From Candidatus Omnitrophota bacterium (GTDB taxonomy: Bacteria > Omnitrophota > Gorgyraeia > Gorgyraeales > Gorgyraeaceae): a stretch of DNA of 7,114 nt. The position numbers and the translations under genes are program-made. Shown piece after piece: positions 5,496 through 7,114 of the stretch (positions within the stretch are counted from its first letter, which is position 1; every line of letters begins with the position of its first letter). Where the stretch lies: assembly GCA_003485765.1 (NCBI GenBank), contig DNHS01000035.1, forward strand, positions 66,278 through 73,391, given 5' to 3'. A model generated the notes under the pieces. That model ran no database searches and was not told the origin of the DNA. It saw only the letters and a list, made by a program, of their open reading frames with translations.

Positions 5496-6454
5496 GCACG
5501 AATTTAAAAAATAAAAGAATATTGGTTACAGGAGGAAACGGTTTTCTGGGTTCTTTTGTAGTTAAAAAGCTAAGAGAATGCGGTTGTAAGAATATATTTA
5601 TCCCTCGAAGCAAAGATTATGATTTAGTCCAGATGAGCGCAGTAAAAAAGCTCTATAAAGACGCCAAGCCCGATATTGTAATACATTTAGCAGCTAAAGT
5701 CGGCGGCATAGGAGCTAATAGAGAAAACCCAGGTAAGTTTTTCTATGATAATTTAATGATGGGCGCTCAGCTAATGGAAGAAGGCCGTCTGAATAAAATA
5801 GAAAAGTTCGTTGCCCTTGGCACTATTTGTTGTTTTCCAAAATTTACCCCAGTTCCATTTAAAGAAGAGGATTTATGGAATGGCTACCCTGAAGAAACCA
5901 ATGCTCCTTATGGCCTGGCAAAGAAGATGCTTTTGGTTCAGTCCCAGGCATACAGGCAACAATACGGCTTTAATTCAATATTTCTTATGCCTGTCAATCT
6001 TTATGGGGAGGGCGATAATTTCAACCCAGATTCATCTCATGTAATACCTGCTCTTATCAAAAAATGTCTTGATGCTAAAACGAAGGGACTGTCCCCGCAG
6101 GGGACTGTCTCTGAGATAACTGTTTGGGGCACAGGCAAAGCTACTCGCGAGTTCTTATATGTAGAAGACTGCGCAGAAGCCATTGTTCTTGCTACAGAAA
6201 AATATGATAAGAGCGAACCGGTAAATATCGGAGCAGGTTTCGAAATATCCATAAAAGAGTTAGTTAAGCTAATTGTTAAACTCACTATCTTTAAGGGTAA
6301 GATTATCTGGGATAAATCTAAGCCCGACGGCCAGCCTCGTCGCATGCTGGACACTTTAAAAGCTTCCAAAGAATTTGGATTTAAAGCCAAAACAAATTTT
6401 GAACAAGGTCTTAAAAACACCATAGACTGGTATAAACGGAGTAGCGGAGCATAG
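5492..6454 (+). CDS. fcl: GDP-L-fucose synthase
   Basis: A 320-residue cytoplasmic epimerase-reductase that converts GDP-4-keto-6-deoxy-D-mannose to GDP-L-fucose with NADPH. Seen: glycine loop T13-G-G-N-G-F-L-G20, 'LAAKVGGIGAN' (66-76), 'GTICCFPKFTPVPF' (110-123) and Y140-G-L-A-K144. By spacing from Tyr136 of the E. coli enzyme, Thr111 takes the place of catalytic Ser107, Cys113 of Cys109 and His183 of His179. 'SSHVIPALI', 'VWGTGKATREFLYVED' and 'NIGAGFEISI' confirm the family. Residues about 198-207 (KGLSPQGTVS) are encoded by a small palindromic repeat and appear to be extra relative to family members. Translation is probably coupled to the regulator by a four-base overlap. The partner GDP-mannose 4,6-dehydratase is not in the window. 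Confidence 0.95.
   Translation: MSTNLKNKRILVTGGNGFLGSFVVKKLRECGCKNIFIPRSKDYDLVQMSAVKKLYKDAKPDIVIHLAAKVGGIGANRENPGKFFYDNLMMGAQLMEEGRLNKIEKFVALGTICCFPKFTPVPFKEEDLWNGYPEETNAPYGLAKKMLLVQSQAYRQQYGFNSIFLMPVNLYGEGDNFNPDSSHVIPALIKKCLDAKTKGLSPQGTVSEITVWGTGKATREFLYVEDCAEAIVLATEKYDKSEPVNIGAGFEISIKELVKLIVKLTIFKGKIIWDKSKPDGQPRRMLDTLKASKEFGFKAKTNFEQGLKNTIDWYKRSSGA
6085..6111. repeat. 27-base palindromic repeat inside fcl
   Basis: GGGACTGTCCCC (6085-6096), a GCA loop (6097-6099) and GGGGACTGTCTC (6100-6111) form a hairpin of 12 positions with one T-T mismatch and one G-T wobble. The 27 bases are exactly nine codons long and keep the reading frame. They are far more GC-rich than the flanking gene. The GGGACTGTCCC core resembles mobile palindromes of the REP type, but no transposase lies nearby. 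Confidence 0.75.
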
Positions 6455-6460
6455 CTCCGC
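6444..6460. repeat. hairpin spanning the fcl stop codon
   Basis: GCGGAGC (6444-6450) and GCTCCGC (6454-6460) are perfect inverted copies around an ATA loop. The stem and loop contain the last codons and the TAG stop (6452-6454) of the fucose synthase gene. The following sequence, GCCCTTAAAT, has no T-run, so it is a poor intrinsic terminator. It could be a second small palindromic element, an mRNA-stability structure or a brake on translation into the permease gene 10 bases later. Confidence 0.6.
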
Positions 6461-6470
6461 GCCCTTAAAT

Positions 6471-7114
6471 ATGCCTACAACTATTGAAAAAAACGAAATA
6501 ATTATAAAGGCCCAGAAAGGCTGGCTGCGTATTGATTTTAAAGAATTATGGAATTACAGAGAACTGGCATATTTTTTTGTTTGGAGAGAAATAAAAGTAA
6601 GGTATAAGCAGACTGTTGTAGGAGTGGCATGGGCTATTTTCAAACCCTTGACCACGATGTTAATATTTACATTTTTCTTCGGAAGATTTGCCAAGATGCC
6701 TTCTGACGGCATACCGTACCCTATATTTGTGTATATAGGCCTTCTATTATGGGATTATTTTTCCTTCGGGCTTTCTCACTCAAGCGATAGCATGGTTGGG
6801 AATGCAAATATCATACAGAAGATTTATTTTCCAAGATTGATTATTCCAATTTCTTCTTCTCTTATAGGGCTGGTTGATTTTGCGGTAGCTTCAATTGTGC
6901 TGGTAGGAATAATGCTCTATTATCGTTATATACCAAATATAGTTGGGATTTTCTATATACCTTTCCTACTTTTTATAACGTTCTTGAGTTCTGTTGGTCT
7001 TGGTTGTTTCCTTGCGTCAATAAATGTAAAATACAGGGATGTCCGGTATGTAATACCATTTTTTATACAGATATTCATGTTTCTTACGCCTGTTATTTAT
7101 CCTGTCAGCATGGT
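6471..7114 (+). CDS. wzm: Wzm-type ABC-2 polysaccharide export permease (partial)
   Basis: The first 214 residues of an inner-membrane ABC-2 permease; the gene runs off the right edge, and full-length relatives have about 260-280 residues. Working with an ATPase subunit (Wzt, expected downstream and not seen), it exports a lipid-linked polysaccharide across the inner membrane. Family marks are an N-terminal amphipathic stretch, 'VRYKQTVVGVAWAIFKPL' (43-60), 'NIIQKIYFPRLIIPI' (113-127), 'YRDVRYVIPFFIQ' (188-200) and 'FLTPVIYP' (204-211). Membrane segments lie at about 55-72, 84-102, 125-150, 157-183 and 193-212. The ATG at 6471 is 16 bases after the fcl stop. No ribosome site is visible, and the hairpin at 6444-6460 lies just before it. 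Product confidence is high; the start is slightly less certain. Confidence 0.92.
   Translation, partial: MPTTIEKNEIIIKAQKGWLRIDFKELWNYRELAYFFVWREIKVRYKQTVVGVAWAIFKPLTTMLIFTFFFGRFAKMPSDGIPYPIFVYIGLLLWDYFSFGLSHSSDSMVGNANIIQKIYFPRLIIPISSSLIGLVDFAVASIVLVGIMLYYRYIPNIVGIFYIPFLLFITFLSSVGLGCFLASINVKYRDVRYVIPFFIQIFMFLTPVIYPVSM

Noticed and set aside
6085..6111. Disruption of fcl by an inserted element
   Set aside because: The repeat keeps the frame, introduces no stop, and all catalytic residues and downstream motifs are intact.
6037..6423. Minus-strand 128-codon open frame
   Set aside because: It is antisense to conserved fucose synthase sequence; there is no ribosome site or recognisable domain.

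Overview
The window is one strand of a surface-polysaccharide gene cluster from an AT-rich bacterium. Every gene I can support reads on the + strand. Intergenic gaps are short and neighbouring genes mostly overlap by a few bases. A Wzz-type chain-length protein, a GDP-L-fucose synthase and a Wzm-type ABC export permease point to an organism exporting a capsule, O-antigen-like glycan or exopolysaccharide, probably with a Gram-negative-type envelope. Short GC-rich palindromes scattered among and inside genes, and an EPS-type winged-helix regulator, recall uncultivated lineages such as Omnitrophota. That taxonomic hint is only a guess; nothing here proves a phylum.

Region 1 (1-922): a GC-rich left edge with a short tandem repeat and a hairpin, then an unusually short Wzz-family protein (81-704). 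A 218-base gap follows, holding an inverted repeat, a ten-codon open frame and a weak candidate promoter.

Region 2 (923-4632): four translationally coupled genes, namely a GNAT N-acyltransferase, a MaoC-hydratase/short-chain-dehydrogenase fusion, an FkbH-like HAD protein with a C-terminal GNAT-like domain, and a stand-alone acyl carrier protein. My reading is a self-contained module that builds a small (hydroxy)acyl group on a dedicated carrier protein and hands it to a sugar, probably the amino group of an amino sugar. This is the most interesting system in the window. The ACP stop codon overlaps an ATG that opens what looks like the remnant of a fifth coupled gene.

Region 3 (4629-4880): the remnant, then a textbook sigma-70-type promoter (TTGACA, 17 bases, TAAAAT) and a perfect 12-base palindrome lying between that promoter and the next start codon.

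Region 4 (4881-7114): a regulator fusing an EPS-type winged helix to a Rossmann-like nucleotide-binding domain, then GDP-L-fucose synthase, then the first three quarters of a Wzm-type permease cut off by the window edge. The promoter and palindrome suggest this is a separately controlled unit in which a regulator that may sense a nucleotide or nucleotide sugar controls its own operon of sugar-nucleotide synthesis and glycan export. The fucose synthase gene carries a small palindromic repeat read through in frame, and a second hairpin spans its stop codon.
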